The notes: generated from the letters alone by a model not told the origin. A stretch of 40,278 bases of DNA from Chloroflexota bacterium (GCA_029553955.1 JAKPJZ010000157.1:1-40278); one strand, 5' to 3'. Counted from the first letter of the stretch, positions 1-7,909 are shown. Numbers and translations are program-made.

Positions 1-1149
1 CCCCAACCCGGTGGCGTCGACGACGATGCGGCGCGGTGTCCACGTCTCGATGATGTTGGTGAGGCGTTCGTAGAGCTCGGCCTGGCCGACGCCGCGCCAC
101 CACCAGCGCCCGACGACGCTGTAGCGCGGGCGCCCGGCGAGGGGCTCGCCTGCGCCGGCCACGCGGACCTCGAAGAGGGTGCAGGCGGTGCAGTCGCGGG
201 CGTCGGGGTCGGCGGGGCGGCTCTCGCCTTCGCCGGCCACGCCTGCCACGTCGAGGGTGAGGGCGTAGACGCTGCCGGGCTCGGGCGCGGGGTGGGCGAG
301 GTGATCGCCGCGCATGAGGGCCTGGCGCGAGGGCGGGAACATGGGCGCGAGGGAGTCGACGTCCTCGAGGGCGTATTGGGTGCGGATGGTGGGGTGGGTG
401 GGGCTGAGGCGGGCGATCTCGGACTCGACGTAGGCGCGGTAGGCGGGCACCTCGGCGGCGACATCCTGCCAGGGCACGACGAAGACGCGGCGGCCGTCCT
501 GGGCCTCCTGCCGGCGCAGGGCGCGCACCGTGCGGGCGAGCAGGGTGTCGGGGGTCCAGGCCGTGCCCCAGAGGACGGTGGTGACGTTGGTGGCGGCGCC
601 CATCGGCCTGAAATCCTTGTTCCATTTCTCCTCAGAGATGTCCTGCGCTTCGTCGGCTTCGAGGAGGATGGAGGCGGTGGCGCCGACGACCGAAACGCCC
701 GGCTGGGCGGAGAAGAAGGCGGCGCGGGCCTGGCCGAGGCGGACGATGTAGCCGCGCTCGCGTTGCCAGCGGTCGCGGGCCCAGGGGTTCTCGAGCCTGA
801 CTTCGAGGCGCAGGATGGAGTTGACGGTCTGCGGCTGGAAGGTGGGCGAGGCCTTGACGAGCCAGCCGCCGGAGCTGTAGAAGAGCGTGAGCAGCAGGGC
901 CTCGAGGTGGGCGGAGGTTTCGTTCTTGCCGGCCTGGCGGCTCATGAGCACGGCGAAGGTGAGGCCGCAGTGGCCGACGACGGAGCGCAGGATGGCGCCG
1001 GCGACCTGGGCCTGGTAGGCGCGCAACGGGGCGCCGAGGACGTGGCGCGAGAAGGCGGCGGGGCGGCGCAGCAGGGAGAGGACGCCGGCCTCGGCGCCGA
1101 GCAGGCGGGGGTGCAGGGCGGTGGTGGGGGATGGGGCGAGTGTGGTCAT
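1..1149 (-). CDS. Phage terminase large subunit, partial (3' end outside window)
   Basis: An open frame of 383 codons reads from the ATG at 1149 to the window edge without a stop. Large terminases are the ATP-driven DNA-packaging motors of tailed phages and gene transfer agents, with an N-terminal ATPase and a C-terminal RNase H-like nuclease. Visible motifs are a Walker A variant SRQAGKNE (about residues 70-77), a Walker B segment ILLEADEAQD (161-170), a coupling-type segment TTVLWGTA (190-197), and nuclease aspartates in LTLDVAG (D300) and VVDATG (D378). The order and spacing fit the Terminase_6/Terlarge family. The start overlaps the stop of the upstream small gene as ATGA, indicating translational coupling. 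Whether portal and capsid genes follow cannot be seen here. It could belong to a prophage, a gene transfer agent or a remnant. Confidence 0.85.
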   Translation of the reverse strand, partial: MTTLAPSPTTALHPRLLGAEAGVLSLLRRPAAFSRHVLGAPLRAYQAQVAGAILRSVVGHCGLTFAVLMSRQAGKNETSAHLEALLLTLFYSSGGWLVKASPTFQPQTVNSILRLEVRLENPWARDRWQRERGYIVRLGQARAAFFSAQPGVSVVGATASILLEADEAQDISEEKWNKDFRPMGAATNVTTVLWGTAWTPDTLLARTVRALRRQEAQDGRRVFVVPWQDVAAEVPAYRAYVESEIARLSPTHPTIRTQYALEDVDSLAPMFPPSRQALMRGDHLAHPAPEPGSVYALTLDVAGVAGEGESRPADPDARDCTACTLFEVRVAGAGEPLAGRPRYSVVGRWWWRGVGQAELYERLTNIIETWTPRRIVVDATGLG

Positions 1150-1406
1150 GCGCTGGAATCCTCCTGCGACGCTTCGTAGAGGGCCTTGCGGGTGACGACG
1201 CTGAGGAAGGCATCGATCTCATCGGCGGCGCCGCTGGCGTGGTGGCGCGCCTGGGCGGTGACGAGGTGCCGGATGCCCTGGGCGAGCGAGGCGAGGCTGC
1301 GCGGGTCGGGCGCGGCGGGCTGAACACAGGCTAACCAGCGGCGCTGCCAGCGTTCGACAGTGTCGCGGGTGAGGTGGAGGATGGCGAGCTCGTCAGTGAT
1401 GGGCAT
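1146..1406 (-). CDS. Small protein in terminase small-subunit position
   Basis: An 86-aa protein starting MPITDELAILHLTRDTVERW. The ATG at 1406 is chosen because GGAGG lies 7 bases upstream; the frame stays open further upstream, but only through low-complexity intergenic repeat DNA. The sequence is mostly helical and polar with no membrane segment. Its stop overlaps the terminase start by ATGA, so the two are co-translated. A small gene directly before the large terminase is the usual place of the small terminase or another packaging DNA-binding protein. I see no diagnostic helix-turn-helix, so the role rests on position only. Confidence 0.6.
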   Translation of the reverse strand: MPITDELAILHLTRDTVERWQRRWLACVQPAAPDPRSLASLAQGIRHLVTAQARHHASGAADEIDAFLSVVTRKALYEASQEDSSA

Positions 1407-2265
1407 GGCGGGCCTCCGGGGGTGGGGCGTGAGGCGTACTGCGTAATGCGTACTGCGTAAGGGGGAGTGTGCGGCCTGTTGCGTGTTGCGTGTTCCTTTT
1501 GGGCCGGCTGCGTTGGCGGCGATGGGGGGGAGGAATGGGTTCGTTTGGTATTTTGCGGGCGGGAGGACCCCCAGCGTCGCCCCCAGGGTGACCCCCCACC
1601 GTCCCCCCACGGGGGGGATGGGTTGGTTGGCGCTGCGAGCGGATTGGCCGGCTCGGCGGCGACAGGGTGACCCCGCATTCCTGCGCGCTCCCTTCGCTGC
1701 GCTCCGGGCAAGGGCTCAGGATAGGCTGTCTGCCCCCGGGGTGGGGTGGTTGGCGGGGTGAGCGGCGAGGCGGAAGGGGGCGGCTCGTGCGGGCCGGGGC
1801 GGGGAGACCCCGCCCCTACGGCGTTGTCCCGGTGGGGGGCCGGGCAGGCTGGGATGCCTGCCCCATTGCGCTCTGCCGGCTTTGAGGGCGGGCCTACGGC
1901 GCCCTGCGGCGCGGCGGTAGAGGGCGGCTCGTGCGGGCTGGGGCGGGGAGACCCCGCCCCTACAGCGGCGCGAGTGTCGCCAGGGTCTGCCTGTTAGGGT
2001 TCACGGAACACAGTCCGTTCGCGGGCATGGAAATGGTTATCGGCAGTCGTTGCCCGATTTGACTCCCACTGCCCTTCTTCACAAACCCGCTCACTGAGCC
2101 GACATGAACGATTCCGGCACTGATTGCACGATTGCTACAATAGAGGGCTTTTTTGCTGTGCTCAGGGAGCCGTAAGCCGTTCATTGCGCGCTTTGGCCCC
2201 TGTCTGCCGGGTGCTCACAGGGCAAGCATTGTCCAGCTGCTGCAACGCATTGTGCGCAAGGCAGA
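1407..2265. other. Repeat-rich intergenic stretch without a convincing gene
   Basis: About 860 bases upstream of the phage-like genes. It has a short tandem of TGCGTAATGCGTACTGCG-type repeats near 1440-1460, G- and C-tract-rich low-complexity DNA at 1540-1640, and two copies of a 46-bp palindromic repeat (listed separately). Several open frames cross it, but their translations are arginine/glycine/proline-rich frame shadows without domain character. A minus-strand frame at 1960-2184 has a more ordinary composition but no ribosome site and no recognisable motif. Confidence 0.6.
1778..1967. repeat. Two copies of a 46-bp repeat with a GGGGCGGGG palindrome
   Basis: Copies lie at 1778-1823 and 1922-1967, in the same orientation and almost identical. 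Each contains the palindrome GGGGCGGGGAGACCCCGCCC(C) followed by CTAC(G/A)GCG. Short hairpin repeats of this kind are dispersed in many GC-rich genomes. No function can be read from the sequence. Confidence 0.8.
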
Positions 2266-2295
2266 TTGACATCGGCCTGTTGTATAGTGTATCAT
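2266..2295 (+). promoter_or_regulatory. Sigma-70-type promoter TTGACA-N18-TATCAT
   Basis: Consensus -35 TTGACA at 2266-2271 and -10 TATCAT at 2290-2295, spacer 18. It points toward the DUF4177-like ORF at 2526, leaving an approximately 220-base leader with a GCCGCCTCAGGCGG hairpin in it. Inference from sequence only. Confidence 0.45.
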
Positions 2296-2525
2296 CCGCA
2301 CAACTTGCAGCGTGAGCTCATTATGTGGGCCATGCTGGTCGTATTCGAAAACCCGTAGCTTGGCCCCTTGACGCCGCCTCAGGCGGATGAGCCGCAATGC
2401 TGAGGCCAAACGGCAACAAAGCCCTGGACCCCACCAGTTGGCGGACACGGTCTAGCGCCAGTCGCCAGACGCTGCATCAGGCTTGGGGCCGAGATAGGAG
2501 CAACGCCTTGGCAAAGTGCGAGCAC

Positions 2526-2780
2526 ATGTTCGTCGAAGCACAGTGCATCAACGGCACCTGGTGGCCACTGGCCATAGGTGGGCAAGTGGCCCAGGGATGG
2601 ACCAAGAACGGCCATCCTGTCACGACTTGGGACAAACTCGACTCAAGATACTGCGCGTATCATGGCCCAACGCTGGCGCAGATCCTCGATACCCTAAGCC
2701 AGCAGGGCTGGGAGGTCGTGTTGGCAATGGGGCACACGACGTCAGACCACACGCTGTTGCTCAAGCGCTCCCGCCCTTGA
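2526..2780 (+). CDS. DUF4177-like small protein
   Basis: An 84-aa ORF from the ATG at 2526. The frame is open upstream to 2397, but that part looks non-coding. The C-terminal half, QILDTLSQQGWEVVLAMG followed by a few polar residues and LLLKR, resembles the DUF4177 pattern (LN.LG.QGWELV...LLKR), a small alpha/beta domain of unknown function. The middle is tryptophan-rich (GTWWPLAIGG). No good Shine-Dalgarno sequence precedes the ATG. It lies beside decayed genes, so it may itself be a fragment. Confidence 0.45.
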   Translation: MFVEAQCINGTWWPLAIGGQVAQGWTKNGHPVTTWDKLDSRYCAYHGPTLAQILDTLSQQGWEVVLAMGHTTSDHTLLLKRSRP

Positions 2781-2940
2781 CCGTCCAGCACATGCGCTAG
2801 ATCAGGCAGCAGCAGCTATCAGATCCCTGCAAGGGCGAGGGCTGACTACCGCCCGGCAAAGGGCGCTGGAAGCACTGAGCATCAGGATGACTCCCTGCCC
2901 ATATCGTAGCGTTCGGCAGCCATCTGCGATGTGATGGGAG

Positions 2941-3424
2941 AAGGGGTCGATAGACAATGGCACAGAGCGGATCAAGGGCGAGCAGCGCCTCAACAACCCG
3001 CCGGCCGGCCTCGTCACCCCCGAGACCGATCCCGACGCCGGCCGGCGCACCTACGCCTACGACCCACACCTCGACCCCCAGCTCGCCTGGGCGGGCAAGG
3101 CCGAGCACACCTCGTTCGACGTGCCCACCGTTTCGCTTCAGTGCACGAGCGCATCGAGCCGATCACCATCATCTACCATGGCGTCGTGCGCAAGCACCGA
3201 CCCGACTCTTATCTGCCTCACCGCCAACGACATGCTCGTGCTGGAAACGAAGGCCAGGACAGCGACCAGGATCATTCCAAGCGCCATTTCCTCGCCAAGT
3301 GGGTGCTGTCAGCGGCCACGGCGTCTCGGGCCGCTCGCGCTGCGACGTCTCGCGCAACCCCGGCGACATCAGAGACATCCTGCTGCGGCGTACTACCACC
3401 ACAGGTAGTAGACCACCGGAGTGA
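2941..3424 (+). pseudogene. Type III restriction-modification remnant (mod N-terminus joined to res C-terminus)
   Basis: Three frames carry consecutive pieces of recognisable protein. Frame 1 from about 2971 reads IKGEQRLNNPPAGLVTPETD, then a YDPHLDPQLAWAGKAEHTSF stretch, which is typical of the N-terminal part of site-specific type III DNA methyltransferases (Mod). It then shifts to VHERIEPITII. Next comes RKHRPDSYLP in one frame, MLVLETKA and GQDSDQDHSKRHFLAKWV in others, and finally CDVSRNPGDIRDILLRR ending near 3424. The latter pieces match the C-terminal nuclease region of the partner Res subunit (RPD...LETKGQD as the PD-(D/E)xK core). At least three frameshifts are needed, and the Mod methyltransferase core and Res helicase are missing. 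This is a deletion-fused, frameshifted relic. Confidence 0.7.
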
Positions 3425-3433
3425 TAGCTGCCC

Positions 3434-4015
3434 ATGGATGAGAAATGCCTGGCTGATCCTGACTGGTGGAGCGAAGACAAATGTCGTCCATACTACCTGG
3501 CGGCGCGACTGTCCGCTCGCACGCCTTTTTCCAGCCTGGACGGCGCAGAACCTCTACAGAGGCACCAGGCGGGCAGCGGAGTAGAGCACGCTGGGTTTCG
3601 AGGCGGACATTGGCAGCGTGTTCGCGTTGATGTCGCCTGGCGACGTGGCCCGATGGCAGGAGCGGAAACAGATCAATCCGGCGCCGACCATTGGCACGCC
3701 AACCTTCAAGTGGGCGAATACCCCGTTCATATCGACTTTATCCGTTTTGGAGCGATGGGACCACAACGGCAATACCGTGAGTATCGAGTCTTTGTGAGCG
3801 CGCACGAAATCGCTCGCGGCGGAGGCTTTCTTGGCTTTTTGGGGGGAGTGTTCGGTTGCCTTCGCAGTTGGCCGCTTGCCGTCGTGTTCGACGAGCACCT
3901 GATCTACATAGACCGGCTATTGCAGGACTGGGTAGGGACCCGTCCAGGCCAGTTGAGCGCGACAGACGTCCTTTCCGTATGGAGAGAACTCGACCCAGTT
4001 GGCGACCCCGCCTGA
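3434..4015 (+). CDS. Uncertain ORF, possibly frameshifted
   Basis: A 193-codon frame starting MDEKCLADPDWWSEDKCRPY. I do not recognise it. Over 3585-3799 a competing frame has higher third-position GC and reads as ordinary protein (GFEADIGSVFALMSPGDVAR, later TLSVLERWDHNGNTVSIESL). After 3800 the first frame is again the more protein-like (FDEHLIYIDRLLQDWV). This pattern suggests one real gene broken by two compensating frameshifts, or two overlapping fragments. There is no ribosome site at 3434. It lies between a restriction-modification relic and a gene with an in-frame stop, so decay is plausible. Confidence 0.3.
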   Translation: MDEKCLADPDWWSEDKCRPYYLAARLSARTPFSSLDGAEPLQRHQAGSGVEHAGFRGGHWQRVRVDVAWRRGPMAGAETDQSGADHWHANLQVGEYPVHIDFIRFGAMGPQRQYREYRVFVSAHEIARGGGFLGFLGGVFGCLRSWPLAVVFDEHLIYIDRLLQDWVGTRPGQLSATDVLSVWRELDPVGDPA

Positions 4016-4146
4016 CCGCCGCGAGCAGCCAAGCAGCGAGGAGGCCAACTGCTCGTGAGCACGACGTTGACCACGGTCGACTGCCTCAGTGAGCTGGCGT
4101 GCCTGCCGCTGCTGCCCGTTCAAAGGACAACCCCCAAGAAGTACTC

Positions 4147-4638
4147 ATGGCAGTGCTACGTTCCGGCGACTTGAGCTTCGACTTTCGCTACACCGGCTGG
4201 CGGCATGACTGGGTCGAGTACCAGTTCTACTTCCGCTGAAAGGACGAGGCCATCGTCAAAGACAGCATCCTCAAGAGGTGGAACGACTACTGGAATAGCC
4301 GGCCAGAAAGTGCCTTCCTGGCAAGCGACTTTCTGGCGGATGGCTTGCTGCCTCTCGTACGGCAAGTGCTTCAGGAGGTTGAAGCCGATTATTGGGCGCC
4401 GGTTGAACCCGAGATTATCGTCGCGCTCTATCCGGACACGTGTTTTCCATTCCCACCGTTTCTCTCAGGAGTGATGTGCCAAAGCGACGAACCCGAAGCG
4501 AGCCGAGAAGCAGCCGAGGAATCAAAGGCTGAGAAGGTACGGTTACCAGACCAGACCTACGTCCTTATTGTCTTTGTGAGCACCTACAACTTTAGAGATG
4601 CAGACGCTGTCTACGCCCCAGGGCTCTCCTACAGATGA
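4147..4638 (+). pseudogene. Unknown protein interrupted by an in-frame TGA
   Basis: Reading from the ATG at 4147, 30 codons (starting MAVLRSGDLSFDFRYTGWRH) lead to TGA at 4237-4239. The same frame then continues without a break for 133 codons to a TGA at 4636-4638. The two sides read as one protein: aromatic/acidic before (EYQFYFR) and KDEAIVKDSILKRWNDYW after. TGG or CGA to TGA would explain it. The length, about 163 aa, and the acidic aromatic composition resemble small immunity or antitoxin-like proteins, but I cannot name a family. An internal ATG at 4345 could restart translation. The stop overlaps the next ATG. Confidence 0.6.
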
Positions 4639-4763
4639 TTGTCGAGCGTCACGAACTGGAAAAGTTCGCCGATGATCTAGAGGCCGAGTATCAGGAGTTC
4701 AAGAAGCGCTTCAGGGTTGATGAATGGCTCGAGGAGAAACACCGACTCCTCTGGGGGAACTGA
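4635..4763 (+). CDS. 42-aa charged small protein, translationally coupled
   Basis: MIVERHELEKFADDLEAEYQ followed by a basic segment and the end WLEEKHRLLWGN. The ATG at 4635 overlaps the preceding stop as ATGA. Codon use is ordinary with GC-rich third positions, and the peptide is strongly amphipathic and helical, as expected of a small partner protein. It is unrelated to any family I can name. It is below the usual length cut-offs, so it would often be missed. Confidence 0.55.
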   Translation: MIVERHELEKFADDLEAEYQEFKKRFRVDEWLEEKHRLLWGN

Positions 4764-4853
4764 GGGCCTGTGTTGTTGGTCAGCATGCGAGCGTCAGCGA
4801 GCAGCCTCGCCGACGACGAGCTCTCTTGAAGGAGGGAGGTCACCCGTGACCAC

Positions 4854-5435
4854 ATGGCGCATGTCCTTTCGTACTGGCAATCAAAAGGCGTTGTGCAGGG
4901 GCCCTACTTCTACGACGCAGGCCGCCGCATCGTTGACCCATACCGCACGGCGTGGCGGCATCAGATCCCCGTCGATTGGGATGACGAGTTCCCGCCAGTC
5001 AGGATGCTGTTGGGCGCAGAGCAGCTCACGGTCAAGGAGCTTACTCCGGCTGACGTGGCACAGATTGAGTCGGCAATCCGCTCTCGATGCCAGTCCGCCG
5101 ATCAGGCCGAAGCGCTCGAAGGCGAGCTCTACAGGGCCGAGGCAGCCTTTCGCAGCAGGAACAGAGCACTGATCCTGGCGAAGAAGGCCAACTCGGGCTA
5201 TCGTTGCGAGGCCTGCGGCCTTATGTTTGAGGACATCTGCGGCGAGATCGGACAGGAGTTCATTGTCGCGCATCACAAGAGACCAATAGCATCTGGCCCT
5301 GAAAAGACGACCCTGAACGACATCGCATTGCTCTGCGCCAACTGCCACGCGATGATCCATAGGCACGACCCACCGCTCACAGTTGAGGGCCTGCGGAGAG
5401 TTGTGAGGCGTCACCGCAAGGGCGGCGCCACGTAG
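4854..5435 (+). CDS. HNH endonuclease, probably N-terminally truncated
   Basis: 193 aa. The C-terminal region has the zinc-finger HNH fold: CEACG (about 122-126), EFIVAHHKRPIASG (141-154) with the HH catalytic region, then LNDIALLCANCHAMIHR. The N-terminal part (SYWQSKGVVQGPYFYDAG, VDPYRTAWRHQIPVDWDDEF, LLGAEQLTV) looks like the tail of a larger nucleic-acid-binding domain often fused to HNH modules. The protein therefore seems to begin mid-domain. GGAGG stands about 15 bases before the ATG, too far to fix the start. The neighbours are decayed, so this may be the surviving end of a defence or mobile nuclease. Confidence 0.7.
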   Translation: MAHVLSYWQSKGVVQGPYFYDAGRRIVDPYRTAWRHQIPVDWDDEFPPVRMLLGAEQLTVKELTPADVAQIESAIRSRCQSADQAEALEGELYRAEAAFRSRNRALILAKKANSGYRCEACGLMFEDICGEIGQEFIVAHHKRPIASGPEKTTLNDIALLCANCHAMIHRHDPPLTVEGLRRVVRRHRKGGAT

Positions 5436-5559
5436 AGCAGTGCTGGCTAAGGCCGTCGGGCTGAGAAGCATGACCCCCAAGGGGGGCTCTGCCCCTGGGA
5501 CTGCAGAGACCAGCGGCGGCGGCCTGCAAGCCCGGGGGCCAAAGCGTCGCTTCGAGGCA

Positions 5560-5588
5560 TTGCGCTTCGCGCTATTGTATGATACAAT
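5560..5588 (+). promoter_or_regulatory. Promoter with overlapping palindromic operator
   Basis: TTGCGC (5560-5565), 17-base spacer, TACAAT (5583-5588). The perfect palindrome ATTGTAT-G-ATACAAT at 5574-5588 covers the -10 box, the position of a repressor operator. It would serve the YbjN-domain gene at 5672. Confidence 0.55.
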
Positions 5589-5671
5589 GATTACATCAGT
5601 TGCGTGCCCGACTCGGCCCTGTTCGCTGCCTGCGGCCATCAGACAGGCGCCCTAAGCGAAAGGAGCAACCC

Positions 5672-6097
5672 ATGGCAACAGCACAGGTCCTGGCCGAAGG
5701 CGAGGTTACGGTCGCCAATCTCGCCCAGCTGTTCAAGCGCGCTTTCTTCAAAGCATCCATCAACCACGATGGCGACCTGGTCGTGCAGACCGATGGGCCG
5801 CGCGTCCTGGTGTCGGTGGATGCGGACAAGAAGCTCATCAAGCTCATGTCGGTCTATGGGATTCAGAAGGCGGCACGCCTGGAGCTGAAACACGCCCTGG
5901 TCAACAAGATGAACGATGAGTTTATCCTGTGCCGTTTCTCGATTCCCGAAGCGGCCACGGACCTGTTGGTCGTGGACTATTATCTGCCGTTCGAGGAAGG
6001 CATCCCCGAGTTCCAGATCATGTCGGCGCTGCGCTGGTTTGCGCGAGTCGCGCCCGGTGCCATCCGCGCCAGCGATCAGCACAATCTCGTCGAGTAG
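5672..6097 (+). CDS. YbjN domain-containing protein
   Basis: 141 aa, cytoplasmic, no signal or membrane segment. The ATG at 5672 follows AAAGGAG by 6 bases. The layout of a short helix, a beta-rich half containing DGDLVVQTDGPRVLVSVDAD, a long helix with LELKHALVNKMNDEF, and a final beta/alpha part matches the YbjN/type III-secretion-chaperone-like fold. Proteins of this family are putative regulators or chaperones; no enzymatic activity is known. It is monocistronic: the next gene is on the opposite strand, and its own promoter carries a palindrome. Confidence 0.7.
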   Translation: MATAQVLAEGEVTVANLAQLFKRAFFKASINHDGDLVVQTDGPRVLVSVDADKKLIKLMSVYGIQKAARLELKHALVNKMNDEFILCRFSIPEAATDLLVVDYYLPFEEGIPEFQIMSALRWFARVAPGAIRASDQHNLVE

Positions 6098-6177
6098 CCG
6101 GCTGAGACCACATCCCGCGGCGGCTGATTTCCAGGCTCCCGGCGCCGTGCGCTGAGGGCATGCCCAGCGGCGCGCCG

Positions 6178-6963
6178 TCACACCTGGATCTGGATGGCGC
6201 TGCCGCTCTCGTAGCGCCTGAGGCCGCGGTGAAAGGCGAAGAGCGCCAGCGCCAGAAAGCCGGCCGCGCCCGCCAGAAGCGCCGCGAACGTGGGCCAGGT
6301 GAACTGGCGCACCAGCTCGGCCGGCACGGCGCCGATGAACGCGGCCGGGATGACGGTAAAGAGCAGCAGCTTGGCCGTGCCGTCAAAGAGCGTGATGGGA
6401 TACATGGCAAAGGTGATGAGCGCGTTCGTCGCCTGCTGCGCCAGCATGGTGGCGTTGCCCATCCAGAAGGCCAGGCTCTGCACCAGGACGAGGAAGGCCA
6501 CAAAGACCACCGTCGCCAGGATCGTCGCGCCCACAAAGCGCGCCAGTGCGCCCGGCGAAAAGCGCCCGGCCAGCGCAAAGCTGATCAGGCCGTAGGTGAA
6601 GTCCCCCAGGCCGCTGCTCACGCTGCGGCTGGCCAGCGCATGCAGCAGCACCGGCCGCGGCAGCGAGAGATAGTAATCGAGCCGGCCGCCGGCGATGGTA
6701 TCGGCGAGCGAGAACGCATTGCCGAAGAGATACACGCCCAGGCCAAAGCCCGAGGCCACGATGCCGAAGAGCAGGAACATGTCGCTCAGCTCCCAGCCGC
6801 GCACGCTCTGGAAGCGGTCGAAAAAGATCACCCAGAAGAGAAAGTAGACGGCGTTGTTCAGCATCATGCCGGCGATCTGCGAGATGAACGACACACGGTA
6901 CTCCATCGCCGCCAGCAGGTTGGCCTTCCACAGGGCCACGAGGAACGTTAGCTCTCGCCGCAT
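6178..6963 (-). CDS. ABC-2 family exporter permease
   Basis: 261 aa with about six hydrophobic segments and a basic N-terminus (MRRELTFLVALWKANLLAAM). The pattern WKANLLAAMEYRVSF...NNAVYFLFWVIFF, and a central ...GGRLDYYLSLPRPVLLHALA motif, is typical of the ABC-2 (DUF990/ABC2_membrane_6) permease family. These pair as two different permeases with one NatA-like ATPase. The start is set by GGAGG 7 bases upstream, inside the end of the preceding permease gene; the gap between the two genes is 3 bases. It is the last gene of the operon 9147-6178. The substrate is unknown; related systems export drugs, lipids or peptides. Confidence 0.85.
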   Translation of the reverse strand: MRRELTFLVALWKANLLAAMEYRVSFISQIAGMMLNNAVYFLFWVIFFDRFQSVRGWELSDMFLLFGIVASGFGLGVYLFGNAFSLADTIAGGRLDYYLSLPRPVLLHALASRSVSSGLGDFTYGLISFALAGRFSPGALARFVGATILATVVFVAFLVLVQSLAFWMGNATMLAQQATNALITFAMYPITLFDGTAKLLLFTVIPAAFIGAVPAELVRQFTWPTFAALLAGAAGFLALALFAFHRGLRRYESGSAIQIQV

Positions 6964-6966
6964 CGC

Positions 6967-7770
6967 TCAGCCTCCATTGATGCACAGCGCCGCGACGCCG
7001 CGCCGGTAGAGCATGGCCACGGCCACTCCGAGCACGGCCAACCAGGCGAGCTGGCCGCCAAAGAGCGCCACGAACCGCCCAATGCTGGGGTCGACGAACA
7101 GCCGCGCCGGCCCGTAGATGGTGTAGGCGAAGGGCATGGCCAGCGCCACCGAGCGCAGCCAGGCCGGGAAGAAATCGAGCGGAATCAACAGCCCCCCGAG
7201 GATCATCTGCACCTTGGAGTAGATCCACTCAAAGGCGGCGATGTCCTCGGTGACGAACGCCGCCAGGCCGATGGCCGCCGAGAGGCAGAAATCGATCAGC
7301 CAGGCCGCCGCAACCGAGGCCAGCGCCAACGGCCAACCGCGCGGGTCGGGCGGCGGACCCGCAGTCAGCCAGATGAACGCGCCCCCCGCCAGCGCGTTGA
7401 ACGCCAGCCGCGCGATGCTGTTGCCCAGCCCCACCGCCATCTGGTAGAGGAGAAAGTTGTAGGGCTTGTTGAGCAGGTAGGCGATCGAGCCGTCTTTCAC
7501 CGCCTCGGCCACGCGCGTCGAGAGGCGCGGCCTGGAGAGCACGATGGTTTCGGCGAGCATCAGGTACCACAGCGTCTCACGGAGCGTCAGCCCACCGACG
7601 ACGTCGCTGCCGGCCGCACGGTAGGTGGCCCGCCAGAGCTGGGAGAAGATCCACATGAACATGACGATGGTGAGGCTGCGCGACGCCAGGTCGCCCGGGT
7701 AGACCAGGCTGTTCGCGACCTCGGCCTTGAAGATGGCGCAGTATTTGGCCAAGCCGCGGCATAACCTCAT
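6967..7770 (-). CDS. ABC-2 family exporter permease
   Basis: 267 aa with about six membrane segments. KYCAIFKAEVANSLVYPGDL at the N-terminus and the cytoplasmic loop GSIAYLLNKPYNFLLYQMAV are characteristic of the other half of ABC-2/DUF990 permease pairs. ATG with GGAGG five bases upstream. It lies between the ATPase (8146-9147) and the second permease, but is separated from the ATPase by 375 bases holding a 35-bp-arm palindrome and a 55-bp tandem repeat. Expression of the permeases may therefore be uncoupled from the ATPase. Confidence 0.85.
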   Translation of the reverse strand: MRLCRGLAKYCAIFKAEVANSLVYPGDLASRSLTIVMFMWIFSQLWRATYRAAGSDVVGGLTLRETLWYLMLAETIVLSRPRLSTRVAEAVKDGSIAYLLNKPYNFLLYQMAVGLGNSIARLAFNALAGGAFIWLTAGPPPDPRGWPLALASVAAAWLIDFCLSAAIGLAAFVTEDIAAFEWIYSKVQMILGGLLIPLDFFPAWLRSVALAMPFAYTIYGPARLFVDPSIGRFVALFGGQLAWLAVLGVAVAMLYRRGVAALCINGG

Positions 7771-7833
7771 GGCTGCCTCCTGCGGGTGGTGACCGGGTTG
7801 TTTGCTTCGCGCGAGCCCGGTGTGAACCTCTAG

Positions 7834-7909
7834 AGGGTTCTGGAGGAGGTCCGGCGCTGCGGGCTGCCCCGCAGGGCAGCCCGCAGCGCCGGACCTCCTC
7901 CAGAACCCT
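7834..7909. repeat. Long intergenic palindrome (35-bp arms)
   Basis: Arms 7834-7868 and 7875-7909 are perfectly complementary around a 6-base loop. It is preceded at about 7788-7822 by a smaller hairpin with ACCGGG/CCCGGT-type arms and followed at 8083-8120 by another CCGG-rich hairpin, a composite layout that recurs in this window. It lies inside the ABC operon, between ATPase and permease. Confidence 0.85.

Noticed and set aside
292..1179. 295-codon plus-strand ORF and the minus-strand ORF at 632-1327
   Set aside because: Both are frame shadows of the terminase gene; glycine/alanine/arginine-rich without motifs.
4237..4275. Selenocysteine at the in-frame TGA
   Set aside because: A 5-bp GACGA/TCGTC hairpin follows, but it is too small and badly placed for a bacterial SECIS, the protein shows no redox motif, and no selenium genes are nearby.
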